Shown here one piece after another: positions 54,748 to 63,986 of a stretch of DNA of 64,000 nucleotides (positions are counted from its first letter, which is position 1; each line of letters opens with the position of its first letter). Below the pieces are notes generated by a model. It did not search any database and was not told where the DNA came from. It saw only the letters and a list, made by a program, of their open reading frames with translations. The stretch is from Mycobacterium sp. Aquia_213 (GTDB lineage: Bacteria; Actinomycetota; Actinomycetes; Mycobacteriales; Mycobacteriaceae). The stretch covers positions 558,001 to 622,000 of the forward strand of contig NZ_CP113116.1 in the NCBI RefSeq assembly GCF_026625985.1, read 5' to 3'. The translations under genes were made by a program, and so were the position numbers.

Positions 54748-55515
54748 GTGACCGACTTCGTCAAACAGCACGCGGGCGCGCCCGCCGGCTACTTCGCCTG
54801 GGAAGCCGCGGGGCTGCGATGGCTTTCGGCGGTCGCCGGCGGCGTGCCCGGTGCGCCGATCGTTTCGGTTGACGCAACGAGCCTGACCCTGCGCCGACTC
54901 GAATCGGTGCGTCCCGACCCGGCGGCGGCGCACATCTTCGGCAGCCAACTGGCCGTCACGCACGACGCGGGCGCGCCGGCATTCGGCGCGGGTCCCGACG
55001 GCTGGGATGGGCCGGGCTTCTTCGGGCCGTTGTCTCAACCATTGCCGATGTCGCTGCGGCGCCACCTGCGCTGGGGCGAGTTCTACGCCGAAGAGCGGCT
55101 GGCTCCGATGCTCGAACTCGCGACGGCGCACCTCGATGCGTCGGCCCGTGACGCGATCGACGCCGTGCTGGCGCGTTGCCGGGCAGGCGATTTCGACGAT
55201 GACGACCGGCCGGCCCGGCTGCACGGCGATTTGTGGGGCGGCAACGTGATGTGGACGCCCGACGGTGTGGTGCTGATCGACCCGGCCGCGCACGCCGGGC
55301 ATCGCGAGACCGACCTGGCGATGCTCGCGCTGTTCGGCTGCCCGCACTACGACGACATCGTCGTGGGCTACCAGCAGGTACGACCGCTGCACCCCGGTTG
55401 GCGCGACCGCATCCGGCTGCATCAGCTCTTTCCGCTGCTGGCCCATGTCGTGTTGTTCGGGGGCGGGTACGCGGCGCAGACGCATGCCGCCGCCCGCGCC
55501 GCGCTGGCCGTCTGA
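54748..55515 (+). CDS. fructosamine/ketosamine-3-kinase-family protein
   Basis: This 255-residue protein of the aminoglycoside-phosphotransferase-like kinase fold has ARLHGDLWGGNVMW as the catalytic loop and VLIDPAAHAGHRETDLAML as the metal-binding DP segment, typical of ketosamine-3-kinases. The GTG start is 12 bases after the fadD19 stop, so it may be on the same transcript. Such kinases phosphorylate glycated amines for repair; a sterol role is not evident. It replaces the PE_PGRS57 neighbourhood of M. tuberculosis. Confidence 0.88.
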   Translation: MTDFVKQHAGAPAGYFAWEAAGLRWLSAVAGGVPGAPIVSVDATSLTLRRLESVRPDPAAAHIFGSQLAVTHDAGAPAFGAGPDGWDGPGFFGPLSQPLPMSLRRHLRWGEFYAEERLAPMLELATAHLDASARDAIDAVLARCRAGDFDDDDRPARLHGDLWGGNVMWTPDGVVLIDPAAHAGHRETDLAMLALFGCPHYDDIVVGYQQVRPLHPGWRDRIRLHQLFPLLAHVVLFGGGYAAQTHAAARAALAV

Positions 55516-55526
55516 GAAGAATTCAG

Positions 55527-56657
55527 CTAGCTGGTGATCTTGGCGATCTGAGCCTCGGACAGCTTCTCGACCGAGTCCGGCAGCGGCCGAAGGTAGATGT
55601 GTACCGCGTCCAGGAAGTTGGGTTTGCTGCCGTCGGTCACCACCCAGTGCAGGAAAGCCTGCATCGTCTGCGCCACAGCGGGATCCTTCTGCTTGGCGTA
55701 GACGATCGCGTACTCGTAGTTGACGATCGGGTAGCCGTTCGGGGCGGGCCCGTTGACCAGCGAGAGCACCTGGTTCGCGGGCACCTGCGCGGCGGACCCG
55801 GCGGCCTCTGCCTCAATGCTTTCGGCCTCGGGCATTACGTAATTGCCCGACGCATTGGCCAACTGGGCCTCGCCCAGTCCCCTTTGGCTGGCCTGCTCGT
55901 GGTAGCTGCTCGCGAGATAGGCGATGCAGCCCTGGTTTTCGGCACAGCGGGTCACCATGCCCGCCATGCCCGGCACGCCGGTCTCACCGAGTGCGCCCGG
56001 CACCGCGGGGAAGTCGATGGTGGCGCCGAAGCCGGGCGACTTACCCCAGCCCTCGGGGTCCTGCTTGGACAGATACTGGGTGAACAGGAAGGTGTCGCTG
56101 GTCCCGGGGTCGGAACGGTGGAGCGGAACGACCTGAGTGGGCGGCAGACTCACCCCCGGGTTCAGAGCGGCGATCTGCGGGTCGTTCCAGGTTTTGATCG
56201 TGCCCTGGTACATGGCCGCCAGCACTTTGCCATTCAGTTTGAGGCTCTCGGTGACACCGGGCAGGTTGTAGTGGACGTACACGGCGGAAACGGTCAGTGC
56301 GATGTTCATCAGCCCTGGGTGGGCCGCCATGTCAGCCTCGGACAGGGGGACGCCGGAAGCGCCGAGGTTGACCGCCCCGGCCGCAGCCTGCAAGATCCCG
56401 ACCGCGGCCGGCTGGCGGTCGATATTGATCGTGACATTGAGGTACTTGGAGTGATAGGCCGCAACCCACGCAGCGAGCACCGGGTAGAGATCCTTGGAAC
56501 CGATCTCCGACAAGACCACTTTTGACGTCGGCGGCGCGGTCGCGATGTCGACGGCGGCGACGGAGGTCGACGAAGCACCTGTTGAGTTCGAACCGCAGGC
56601 AGCTGTGATCAGCATCAGCGGCACGGCCGCCACCAGTACGCGCAAACGAATTTTCAT
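55527..56657 (-). CDS. PstS-like phosphate-binding lipoprotein
   Basis: This 376-residue exported lipoprotein has a signal peptide with lipobox ITAAC (Cys21). The phosphate-binding-protein pattern follows: EIGSKDLYPVLAAWVAAYH, GASGVPLSEADMA, TIKTWNDPQIAALNPGVSLPPTQVVPLHRSDPGTSDTFLF (phosphate loop RSDPGTSDT), and YPIVNYEYAIV. The RSDxSGT motif of classical PstS reads RSDPGTSDT here. No pstC, pstA or pstB gene is nearby. It is convergent with the ketosamine kinase gene. Confidence 0.88.
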   Translation of the reverse strand: MKIRLRVLVAAVPLMLITAACGSNSTGASSTSVAAVDIATAPPTSKVVLSEIGSKDLYPVLAAWVAAYHSKYLNVTINIDRQPAAVGILQAAAGAVNLGASGVPLSEADMAAHPGLMNIALTVSAVYVHYNLPGVTESLKLNGKVLAAMYQGTIKTWNDPQIAALNPGVSLPPTQVVPLHRSDPGTSDTFLFTQYLSKQDPEGWGKSPGFGATIDFPAVPGALGETGVPGMAGMVTRCAENQGCIAYLASSYHEQASQRGLGEAQLANASGNYVMPEAESIEAEAAGSAAQVPANQVLSLVNGPAPNGYPIVNYEYAIVYAKQKDPAVAQTMQAFLHWVVTDGSKPNFLDAVHIYLRPLPDSVEKLSEAQIAKITS

Positions 56658-56829
56658 CAGCCCTCATCAAGTTTTCCGTTTGTGCCTGTGGGCCCTGGGA
56701 CGACACCGAGAAGCCTGCGAACACTATTGCAGCTCCGCGCTTGTCCCACAGCAGTTGTTTTGGATGGCTCCTCCTCAACCAGCCGCCTGCTCGGTCTAGC
56801 CCGTCCGGGCCGTCTACAGTCGAAGCGCG

Positions 56830-57654
56830 ATGACGATCGATGTGTGGATGCAGCACCCGACTGCGCGGTTCCTGCGCAGCGACATGCTGGCGTCGCTACG
56901 TCGCTGGACCGGAGGGTCCATCCCGGACGCCGATGTTCCGATCGACATCACGGTCGCGGCGATGGACGCGGCCGACGTCGGCTTCGGGCTGCTCAGCGCG
57001 TGGTACGGCCCCAACGGTCAGGACCTCATTTCCAACGACGAGGTCGCCGCATGGATTCGGTTGCACCCGAACCGGTTTGCCGGTCTGGCGACCGTCGATC
57101 TCGATCGCCCGATGCAGGCGGTCCGCGAGCTACGGCGCCGGGTCGCCGAGGGATTCGTCGGCCTGCGGGTGGTGCCCTGGCTGTGGAACGCGCCGCCCAC
57201 CGATCGCCGTTACTACCCGCTGTTCGCCGAGTGCGTCGAGGCCGCCGTTCCGTTCTGCACCCAGGTCGGTCACACCGGCCCGCTGCGGCCCTCGGAGACC
57301 GGGCGCCCGATTCCCTACATCGACCAGGTGGCGCTGGACTTTCCCGAACTGGTGATCGTGTGCGGACACGTCGGCTATCCATGGACCGAGGAGATGGTGG
57401 CCGTCGCGCGCAAACATGAGAACGTCTACATCGAAACGTCGGCCTACACCATCCGGCGGCTGCCCGACGAACTGGTCCGGTTCATGAAAACCGGTACCGG
57501 ACAACGCAAAGTCCTGTTCGGCACCAACTACCCGATGATCACTCACGCGCATGCTTTGGCCGGGCTCGACGAACTCGGGCTCGACGACGAGGCGCGCCAC
57601 GACTTTCTCCACGGCAACGCCGAACGCGTATTCAGACTGGAGGCAAACAGGTGA
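56830..57654 (+). CDS. amidohydrolase-2-family protein (Rv3510c homologue)
   Basis: This 274-residue TIM-barrel hydrolase/decarboxylase-like protein of the ACMSD-related group has VIVCGHVGYPWTEEMVAVARKHENVYIETSAY, VLFGTNYPMI and a His in CTQVGHTGPL. The usual N-terminal HxH metal motif is not visible: the start reads MTIDVWMQHPT. Metal binding may therefore differ, and a lactonase-type role is possible. It overlaps ilvX as GTGA, and the pair is kept as in M. tuberculosis Rv3510c-Rv3509c. Confidence 0.85.
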   Translation: MTIDVWMQHPTARFLRSDMLASLRRWTGGSIPDADVPIDITVAAMDAADVGFGLLSAWYGPNGQDLISNDEVAAWIRLHPNRFAGLATVDLDRPMQAVRELRRRVAEGFVGLRVVPWLWNAPPTDRRYYPLFAECVEAAVPFCTQVGHTGPLRPSETGRPIPYIDQVALDFPELVIVCGHVGYPWTEEMVAVARKHENVYIETSAYTIRRLPDELVRFMKTGTGQRKVLFGTNYPMITHAHALAGLDELGLDDEARHDFLHGNAERVFRLEANR

Positions 57655-59201
57655 ACGGTGCGCAGGCTCTGATCAACACCCTGGTCGACGGCGGTGTCGA
57701 CGTCTGCTTCGCCAACCCCGGCACCTCGGAGATGCATTTCGTGGCCGCGCTGGACACCGTTCCTCAAATGCGAGGCGTGCTAGCCCTTTTCGAGGGCGTC
57801 GCCACGGGAGCGGCCGACGGATACGCTCGTATCGCCCAGCGGCCGGCGGCGGTGCTGTTGCATCTGGGCCCCGGATTGGGCAACGGCCTGGCCAACCTGC
57901 ACAACGCGCGGCGGGCTCACGTACCGATGGTGGTCGTTGTCGGGGACCACGCCACGTATCACAAAAAGTACGATGCCCCACTGGAATCCGATATCGATGC
58001 GCTCGCGGGCAGCGTCTCGGGCTGGGTGCGCCGCACGGCCACTGCCGCCGACGTGGCACTCGACGCCGCCGAGGCGATCGCGGCGTGCCGGGCCAGCTCG
58101 CAGATCTCCACGCTGATCCTGCCCGCTGACGCGTCCTGGTCGGACGGCGCCGCGCCCGCCGCCGCGACACCAGTGCGGCCGGCAAGCGCGGACCCGCTGC
58201 TGGCGGCCGAGGTCGCGGAGGTCTTGCGATCGGGAGAACCGGCGGTGATCATGGTGGGCGGCGACGCCACCCGTGCCGCCGGGCTGGCCGCGGCCGCGCG
58301 GATAGCGCAGGCGACCGGGGCCCGCTGGCTGTGCGAGACCTTCCCGACGCGCCTGGCACGTGGCGCCGGCGTCCCCGCCGTCGAACGGCTGGCGTACTTC
58401 GCCGAGGCCGCCACGGCCCAACTGGATGGCGCCAAGCATCTGATCCTGGCCGGTGCCAAATCTCCGGTGTCCTTCTTCGCCTACCCGAACATGCCCAGCG
58501 ACCTGGTCCCGGCCGGCTGCGAGGTGCATGTGCTCGCGGAGTACGGCGGTGCGGCCGACGCGCTCATTGCATTGGCTGACGAGATCGCCCCCGGCACGGT
58601 TGCCCCATTGGCCGCCGCCCTGCGCCCGCAGCTGCCGACCGGCGCGCTGACCTCGGCGTCGGCGGCCGACGTGATCGGCGCGCTGATGCCCGAACGGGCG
58701 ATCGTCGTCGACGAGTCGAACACCTCGGGTCTGCTGCTGGCACAGGCCACCGCGGGTGCACCGGCCCATGACTGGCTGACGCTGACGGGCGGGGCTATCG
58801 GCTACGGCATCCCCACCGCGGTCGGTGCCGCGGTGGCTGCCCCGGACCGTCCGGTGCTCTGCCTGGAATCCGACGGGTCGGCGATGTACACGATCTCGGG
58901 GCTGTGGACCCAGGCGCGCGAAAACCTCGACGTGACCACGGTGGTGTATGACAACAGCGCCTACGACATCCTGCGCATCGAGCTGCAACGAGTCGGCGCC
59001 GGGTCTGCCCCCGGCCCCAAGGCGCTGGATCTGCTCGATTTATCGCGACCCACAATGGATTTCGTCAAGATAGCCGAAGGCATGGGGGTACCGGCCCGGC
59101 GGGTGAACACCGCCGAGGAGTTCGCCGATGCGCTGCGCGCAGCCCTCGCCGAACCCGGGCCGCATCTGATCGACGCGGTGGTGCCGTCGATCACCGGTTA
59201 G
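57651..59201 (+). CDS. ilvX: thiamine-diphosphate enzyme IlvX (Rv3509c homologue)
   Basis: This acetolactate-synthase-like ThDP enzyme has 516 residues. The N-terminal PYR domain has CFANPGTSEMHFVAAL and the conserved Glu in ALFEGVATGAADGYARIA. The C-terminal PP domain has LTLTGGAIGYGIPTAVGAA and LESDGSAMYTISGLWTQARENLDVTTVVYDNSAY (GDG-like motif reading SDGS, ending in N). The first PYR motif and length match IlvX rather than IlvB. Its physiological substrate is unknown. Confidence 0.9.
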   Translation: MNGAQALINTLVDGGVDVCFANPGTSEMHFVAALDTVPQMRGVLALFEGVATGAADGYARIAQRPAAVLLHLGPGLGNGLANLHNARRAHVPMVVVVGDHATYHKKYDAPLESDIDALAGSVSGWVRRTATAADVALDAAEAIAACRASSQISTLILPADASWSDGAAPAAATPVRPASADPLLAAEVAEVLRSGEPAVIMVGGDATRAAGLAAAARIAQATGARWLCETFPTRLARGAGVPAVERLAYFAEAATAQLDGAKHLILAGAKSPVSFFAYPNMPSDLVPAGCEVHVLAEYGGAADALIALADEIAPGTVAPLAAALRPQLPTGALTSASAADVIGALMPERAIVVDESNTSGLLLAQATAGAPAHDWLTLTGGAIGYGIPTAVGAAVAAPDRPVLCLESDGSAMYTISGLWTQARENLDVTTVVYDNSAYDILRIELQRVGAGSAPGPKALDLLDLSRPTMDFVKIAEGMGVPARRVNTAEEFADALRAALAEPGPHLIDAVVPSITG

Positions 59202-59270
59202 GCGGTTTTCTCGACCACGCGCCTCGTACTGGTGCCGGTGGCATCGCGCTGCCCCTGGAGTTCGTATCCG

Positions 59271-59984
59271 TCAATAACGGGCCAGCACGGGAAGCCGGCT
59301 GACGAGCCAGTCCGTCACCGTGTTGACGACCTCGACTCCGGTTTCAAAGCCGCCATCGCGGACTTCGGCCGCCAACGCCACGCCCCATTCCCCGGACGGC
59401 GTGGACAGGATCCCGAATTGCCGCACCAGGTACTCGCCATCGGTGCCCGGACCCCAACCACCTTTAGCCGCAGAGCCATTGGCGGCCAGGCCCCATCGGT
59501 GATCGGGTGTGAGGTCAGCCATCAGCTCGATCACGTCCGCGGCGCCGGGGATCAACGACAACTCCGCGGCGAATCGCGCTTGCCGCTGCAGAGTCCACTG
59601 CGTCTGGCCGAACGCGGTGAAACCACGTCGTAGCCGCCGCGATTCGACCACCGTCGCGGTATCGCCACCTTCGGCAACGACGCCCTGTACCTTGCGCGCC
59701 GCGTCGACCGGCTCGCCCAGCAGCGACCACAACTGTTCGGATGCGCGATTGTCCGATTCGGTGATGGCCTTGACGGTCAGCTCGCGCGCGTTGAGCCAAT
59801 CGCTGCGCAGTGCCGCGATCGCCAGCGGCACTTTGATCGTCGACCAGGCGACGCCCGACCACCACCTGCCCAGTGAATAGGTCCGGTCCGGGCGGGCGAT
59901 CGCAACACCAATGTTCGCCGGTACCACATCGGAAAGCTGTTCGAAGCTCGCTTCCAACGCAAGCTCAAGGGGCCGGGACGTCAT
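59271..59984 (-). CDS. serine hydrolase with class A beta-lactamase-like motifs
   Basis: This 237-residue protein shows the three motifs of the penicillin-recognising fold: Ser48-Thr-Ile-Lys51 in GVAWSTIKVPLAI, Ser77-Asp-Asn79 in ITESDNRASEQLW, and Lys174-Gly-Gly in SAAKGGWGPG. I see no signal peptide and no clear Glu166-type omega-loop residue, so it is probably cytoplasmic and may not hydrolyse beta-lactams. I use ATG 59984, four bases after the fadD17 stop; the frame runs to 60017 inside fadD17. It is the last gene of the fadE26-fadE27-fadD17 unit. Confidence 0.83.
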   Translation of the reverse strand: MTSRPLELALEASFEQLSDVVPANIGVAIARPDRTYSLGRWWSGVAWSTIKVPLAIAALRSDWLNARELTVKAITESDNRASEQLWSLLGEPVDAARKVQGVVAEGGDTATVVESRRLRRGFTAFGQTQWTLQRQARFAAELSLIPGAADVIELMADLTPDHRWGLAANGSAAKGGWGPGTDGEYLVRQFGILSTPSGEWGVALAAEVRDGGFETGVEVVNTVTDWLVSRLPVLARY

Positions 59985-59988
59985 CGGG

Positions 59989-61497
59989 TTATCGGGGTAT
60001 CGGCCATACCCGATCATGGCAGTCGATGCCTTCGGCCGCCAACTGGCGTTTGAGCACCTTGAATGTCACCGTGCGCGGGAGCTCTGCGCTGATCCTGACG
60101 TTCGACGGCCATTGCTTGGGCCCTAGGTCGGGCTGCTCGGCCAGGAACGCCCGAAATTTCTCGGCATCGAATTCGCTGCCCTGCCTCATCACCAGTGCAG
60201 CCATTACCTGGTCGCCGACCACCGGATCGGGGATCGCGTACACGGCGACCTCGGCCGCATCGGGGTATCGCAGCAGTACCCGTTCGATCGGTGCGGCGCC
60301 CAGGTTCTCTCCGTCGACGCGCATCCAATCGCCAAGCCGCCCGGCGAAATAGGCATAGCCGGCTTCATCGCGGTAGGCGAGGTCTCCGCTGTGATAAACC
60401 CCGCCGCGCATCCGCTCGGCCATCGCGGCCTCGTCGTTGTAGTAACCCTCGAAACCACCGGCTCCGGTCGTGTTCACCAATTCGCCGGCGATCCCCGGCG
60501 GGCACGGCTCGCCCGTGTCCGGGTCGATGATGTCGACTCCCTCAGGCAGCGGACCCAGCGAACCGTCGGGAGTTTCGGGGGTCCGGGCTATGGCCACTCC
60601 GAGTTCGGTCGAACCGAACCCGTCCTGCACCAAACAGCCGAACCTGCGGGCGAACCGCTCGACGTCGTGCGGGACACCCTCATTCCCGTACACCGCCCGC
60701 AGTGGGTTGTCCGCGTCGTCGGGTTGTTCAGGCGTGGAAAGCACATAGGACAGCGGCTTGCCCACGTAGTTGGCGTAGCTGGCGCCATAGCGACGCACAT
60801 CCGGTAGGAAGCCCGACGCAGAGAACTTGCGCCGCAACGCTAGTGAGCCCTGACACGCGGCCGCCACCGCCCAACCGACCAGCACCGCGTTCGAATGAAA
60901 CAACGGCATCGACACGTAGCAGACGTCGTCGGCGCTGAGGCTGAAGCGCTCCGTCATCCGCAGACCAGCCGACGCGACCTTGCCGTGGCTGACCATCACC
61001 GCTTTGGGGTCGCCGCTGGTGCCCGATGTGAAAAGCAGTATGAACAGGTCCGTGGGCGACGCGGATTGGAAGGCCGGCTTGGCGTCGCGGTGCGCGGCCA
61101 CCTCGTCGGCCCATTCCGGCGAATCGACGTTGAGGTGCGCGATATCATCCAGTGTCTCAGCTGATTTCGCGTCGGCCAGTACCAGCTGGCAATCGGCCTT
61201 GCCGATGTCGCGGGCCAGCGCCTCGCCGCGCCGTATCGGGTTCAGGCCAACCGGCACGATGCCTGACATGCCGGCGGCCACCAGGATCGCGGAGAAGAAT
61301 GGGGTGTTTTCCAGCAGCACGCCGACGTGCGGTGGCTTATCCGGGTCCAGCCGCGCACGCAGCGCCGCCGTAATCGCGGCGGCGTGCTGGAGATGATCGC
61401 GCCAGCTGACAAACGAGTCTTCGAAGTAGACGCCTCGGTCGTCGATCTCAGCCAGCGGTACCAGCAGGTCGGCGACGGTCGGGTCAGTCAAAGTCAC
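59989..61497 (-). CDS. fadD17: steroid side-chain CoA ligase FadD17
   Basis: FadD17 activates sterol carboxylates with shorter side chains (C24-type) to CoA esters. The 502-residue ANL enzyme has the P-loop ILLFTSGTSGDPKAVMVSH, LVQDGFGSTELGVAI, YHSGDLAYRDEAGYAYFAGRLGDWMRVDGEN, and the C-terminal Lys in PRTVTFKVLKRQL. The GTG at 61497 lies two bases after the fadE27 stop and gives exactly the M. tuberculosis length. The frame is open to 61740 but that part is fadE27 out of frame. Confidence 0.95.
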   Translation of the reverse strand: MTLTDPTVADLLVPLAEIDDRGVYFEDSFVSWRDHLQHAAAITAALRARLDPDKPPHVGVLLENTPFFSAILVAAGMSGIVPVGLNPIRRGEALARDIGKADCQLVLADAKSAETLDDIAHLNVDSPEWADEVAAHRDAKPAFQSASPTDLFILLFTSGTSGDPKAVMVSHGKVASAGLRMTERFSLSADDVCYVSMPLFHSNAVLVGWAVAAACQGSLALRRKFSASGFLPDVRRYGASYANYVGKPLSYVLSTPEQPDDADNPLRAVYGNEGVPHDVERFARRFGCLVQDGFGSTELGVAIARTPETPDGSLGPLPEGVDIIDPDTGEPCPPGIAGELVNTTGAGGFEGYYNDEAAMAERMRGGVYHSGDLAYRDEAGYAYFAGRLGDWMRVDGENLGAAPIERVLLRYPDAAEVAVYAIPDPVVGDQVMAALVMRQGSEFDAEKFRAFLAEQPDLGPKQWPSNVRISAELPRTVTFKVLKRQLAAEGIDCHDRVWPIPR

Positions 61498-61499
61498 TG

Positions 61500-62597
61500 T
61501 CAGGCAGGGGTTTCCGCCAGCTCGCGACCGATCCGGCGCAGCTGCCCGGTGGCACCGCCCAGCGCGAACTCGGCTTCCTTGGCAGCCAGGAAGTAACGGT
61601 GCGCCGGATGATCGGTGTCGACTCCGACGCCGCCGTGCACGTGCACGATGGTGTGCGCGACCCGATGTCCGGCGTCGGCCGCCCAGAACGCGGCGCTGGC
61701 CACATCGATCTCGGCGGGGATATCTTCCGAGACCTTCCACGCCGCCTGGGTGAGCGTCAACCGCAGTCCCTTGACGTCGATGTAACCGTCGGCCAGCCGC
61801 TGCGACACCGCTTGGAAGCTGCCGATCGGCCGGTCGAATTGCTCACGCTCGCGGGCGTATTCGGCCGTCATCTGCAACCCGCGATCGAGCACCCCGAGTT
61901 GATAGGCTGCGCGGCCCAGGGTTCCCAGCGTGCCGAGCCAGCCGGCGACTTCGCTTCCGCCCACCTTCCGTGCATCGTCGGTCGCGACGCCGTCCAGCGC
62001 CAGGTGCCCGACGCTGTTCTTCCCGGTGGTCGCCAGCGTGGTCAGGCTAACGCCCTGATCTTCGGCGCTGACCAGGAAAACGGCTGTGCCGGAATCGGTT
62101 TCGGCAGGGACCAGGAATGCGTCCGCGACGGGGCCGAAGACGACCTGCGTGCGGGTCCCGGTCAGCTGGTAGCCGTCACCGGAGCGGGTAGCCCGCACCG
62201 GCCCTTCACCCATCTCGCCGTCCAGCGCGACGGTCAGGATCTTCTCGCCTTTGACGGCCGGTACTCCCCAGTCCCGCTGCAGTTTCTCGGAGCCGAAGCG
62301 CGCCAGCACTCCGGCGCCCAGCATCACCGATTCCAGGTACGGCACGGCGGCCAGCTGACGGCCCAGCGCAACCAGGATCGCGACCTGTTCGAGCGCGCCG
62401 AAACCGTCGCCGCCCAGCGCGGACGCCGAGGCGCTGGTGAGGATGTCGGCGTCAATCAGCTTCCGCCACAAGGTGTGGTCGAATCGTTGCTCGAGCCCGT
62501 CGAGCTCGCGTTGATGCTCGGGCGTGCACACCGAGTCGACGATCGTGTCGACCAGGCCGCCGAGGTCATTCGCCGCTTCGGTTGTCGTGAAATCCAT
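61500..62597 (-). CDS. fadE27: acyl-CoA dehydrogenase subunit FadE27 (ChsE5)
   Basis: This 365-residue subunit forms, with FadE26, the alpha2beta2 ChsE4-ChsE5 dehydrogenase that oxidises the long cholesterol side chain. It has ASALGGDGFGALEQVAILVALGRQL, REQFDRPIGSFQAVSQRLADGYIDVKG, and the C-terminal IVHVHGGVGVDTDHPAHRYFLAAKEAEFALGG. It is 19 bases downstream of fadE26. Confidence 0.94.
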   Translation of the reverse strand: MDFTTTEAANDLGGLVDTIVDSVCTPEHQRELDGLEQRFDHTLWRKLIDADILTSASASALGGDGFGALEQVAILVALGRQLAAVPYLESVMLGAGVLARFGSEKLQRDWGVPAVKGEKILTVALDGEMGEGPVRATRSGDGYQLTGTRTQVVFGPVADAFLVPAETDSGTAVFLVSAEDQGVSLTTLATTGKNSVGHLALDGVATDDARKVGGSEVAGWLGTLGTLGRAAYQLGVLDRGLQMTAEYAREREQFDRPIGSFQAVSQRLADGYIDVKGLRLTLTQAAWKVSEDIPAEIDVASAAFWAADAGHRVAHTIVHVHGGVGVDTDHPAHRYFLAAKEAEFALGGATGQLRRIGRELAETPA

Positions 62598-62616
62598 GAA
62601 TGTTTGTCCTTTGAAC

Positions 62617-63795
62617 TCAGCGGTTCCGGGGCAGGCCGAGGGCGACCATGCCGATGATGTCGCGCTGCACCTCGTTGGTGCCGCCGCCGAAGGTCAGGAT
62701 CAGGCACGCCCGGTGCATCCGCTCGACCCGGCCTGCTAGCTTCGCGCCCGGCGAATCCTGACGCACCGTCGCCGCGGTACCCAGGACCTCCATCAGCAGC
62801 CGGTAGGCCTCGGTGGCCAGCTCGGTGCCGTACACCTTCGCCGCCGACGCGTCCGCCGGCCCCAAGTCGTGGCCTTCCGCCGACGCCAGTTCCCAGTTGA
62901 TCAGCTTGAGAACTTCGGCCTTGGCGTGCACCCGGGCCAGGTTCAGCTGCACCCACTCCGAGTCGACCAGCCGGGCCCCGCTGTCGTCCTTGGTGTTCTG
63001 CGCCCATTCGCGAACCTCGCGCAGGGCCAGGAAGATCGGTTGCGCCGACACCAGCGCGACGCGCTCGTGGTTGAGCTGGTTGGTCACCAGCTTCCAGCCG
63101 CCGTTCTCCTCGCCGATCAGGTTGGTCACCGGCACGCGCACGTCGGAGTAATAGGTGGCGCTGGTGTCCACCCCGGCCATGGTGTGCACGGGCGTCCAGG
63201 AGAAGCCCTCGGCCGTCGTCGGCACCGCGATCATCGAAATGCCGCGGTGCTTCTTGGCCTCGGGGTTGGTGCGCACCGCCAGCCAGACCCAGTCGGCGTA
63301 GGCGATCAGGCTGGTCCACATCTTCTGGCCGTTGATGACGTAGTCGTCGCCGTCGCGCACCGCGCTGGTGCGCAGGTTGGCCAGGTCGGTGCCGGCGCCG
63401 GGCTCGGAGTAGCCGATCGAGAAGTGCAGATCCCCGGCGGCGATCTTGGGCAGGAAGAACTTCTTCTGCTCTTCGGTACCGAACGCCATGATGGTGGGCG
63501 CCACGCTGTTGATCGTCAGGAAGGGCACTGGCACACCGGCGATCGCGGCCTCGTCGGTGAAGATCAGCGAGTCCATCGGGGAGCGGTCCTGGCCGCCGTA
63601 TTCCTTGGGCCAGTTCAGGGTCAGCCACCCGTCTTTGCCCATCTGCGAAACGGTGTCGCGATACGCGTTGCCGGTCCCGACCTCGCCCTGGTTCGAGTGC
63701 AGCGCCTCGCGGCGCTCCGGCGTCATGAGCGCGGTGAAGTACGACCGCAGCTCGCGACGCAGCTCCTCCTGTTCAGGGGTGTAACTGATGCGCAT
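62617..63795 (-). CDS. fadE26: acyl-CoA dehydrogenase subunit FadE26 (ChsE4)
   Basis: This is the partner subunit (392 residues) of ChsE5. It has NWPKEYGGQDRSPMDSLIF, IGYSEPGAGTDLANLRTSAVR, INGQKMWTSLIAYADWVWLA, and the C-terminal CLILTFGGGTNEVQRDIIGMVALGLPR typical of FAD-binding ChsE-type subunits. It heads the operon fadE26-fadE27-fadD17-(serine hydrolase), preceded 70 bases upstream by a KstR box. Confidence 0.94.
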   Translation of the reverse strand: MRISYTPEQEELRRELRSYFTALMTPERREALHSNQGEVGTGNAYRDTVSQMGKDGWLTLNWPKEYGGQDRSPMDSLIFTDEAAIAGVPVPFLTINSVAPTIMAFGTEEQKKFFLPKIAAGDLHFSIGYSEPGAGTDLANLRTSAVRDGDDYVINGQKMWTSLIAYADWVWLAVRTNPEAKKHRGISMIAVPTTAEGFSWTPVHTMAGVDTSATYYSDVRVPVTNLIGEENGGWKLVTNQLNHERVALVSAQPIFLALREVREWAQNTKDDSGARLVDSEWVQLNLARVHAKAEVLKLINWELASAEGHDLGPADASAAKVYGTELATEAYRLLMEVLGTAATVRQDSPGAKLAGRVERMHRACLILTFGGGTNEVQRDIIGMVALGLPRNR

Positions 63796-63865
63796 TCCGG
63801 CCGTCCTTTTGGATAAGCGTGACTAGCGGCTATTCGACCAACGGCTACCCGTTCGCCTTCCCGGT

Positions 63866-63879
63866 TGTAACACGTTCTA
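63866..63879. promoter_or_regulatory. KstR operator (fadE26/fdxD intergenic)
   Basis: TGTAACACGTTCTA fits TnnAACnnGTTnnA and is the same 14-mer as the fadD19 box. It lies 70 bases before fadE26 and 107 before the fdxD start. Confidence 0.9.
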
Positions 63880-63986
63880 GTCTGGGAATCCAGCGACCGT
63901 TTCCTCAGATGCACGTGAGCCCTATGGTGGAGCTACATTCTGATGGGACAGAGGGCGAGATCCGGGCCAGCTTCAAGGAGGATGCC

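Noticed and set aside
53548..55485. 645-codon minus-strand frame opposite fadD19 and the ketosamine kinase gene
   Set aside because: The same shadow effect: it spans the boundary of two real plus-strand genes and has no domain.
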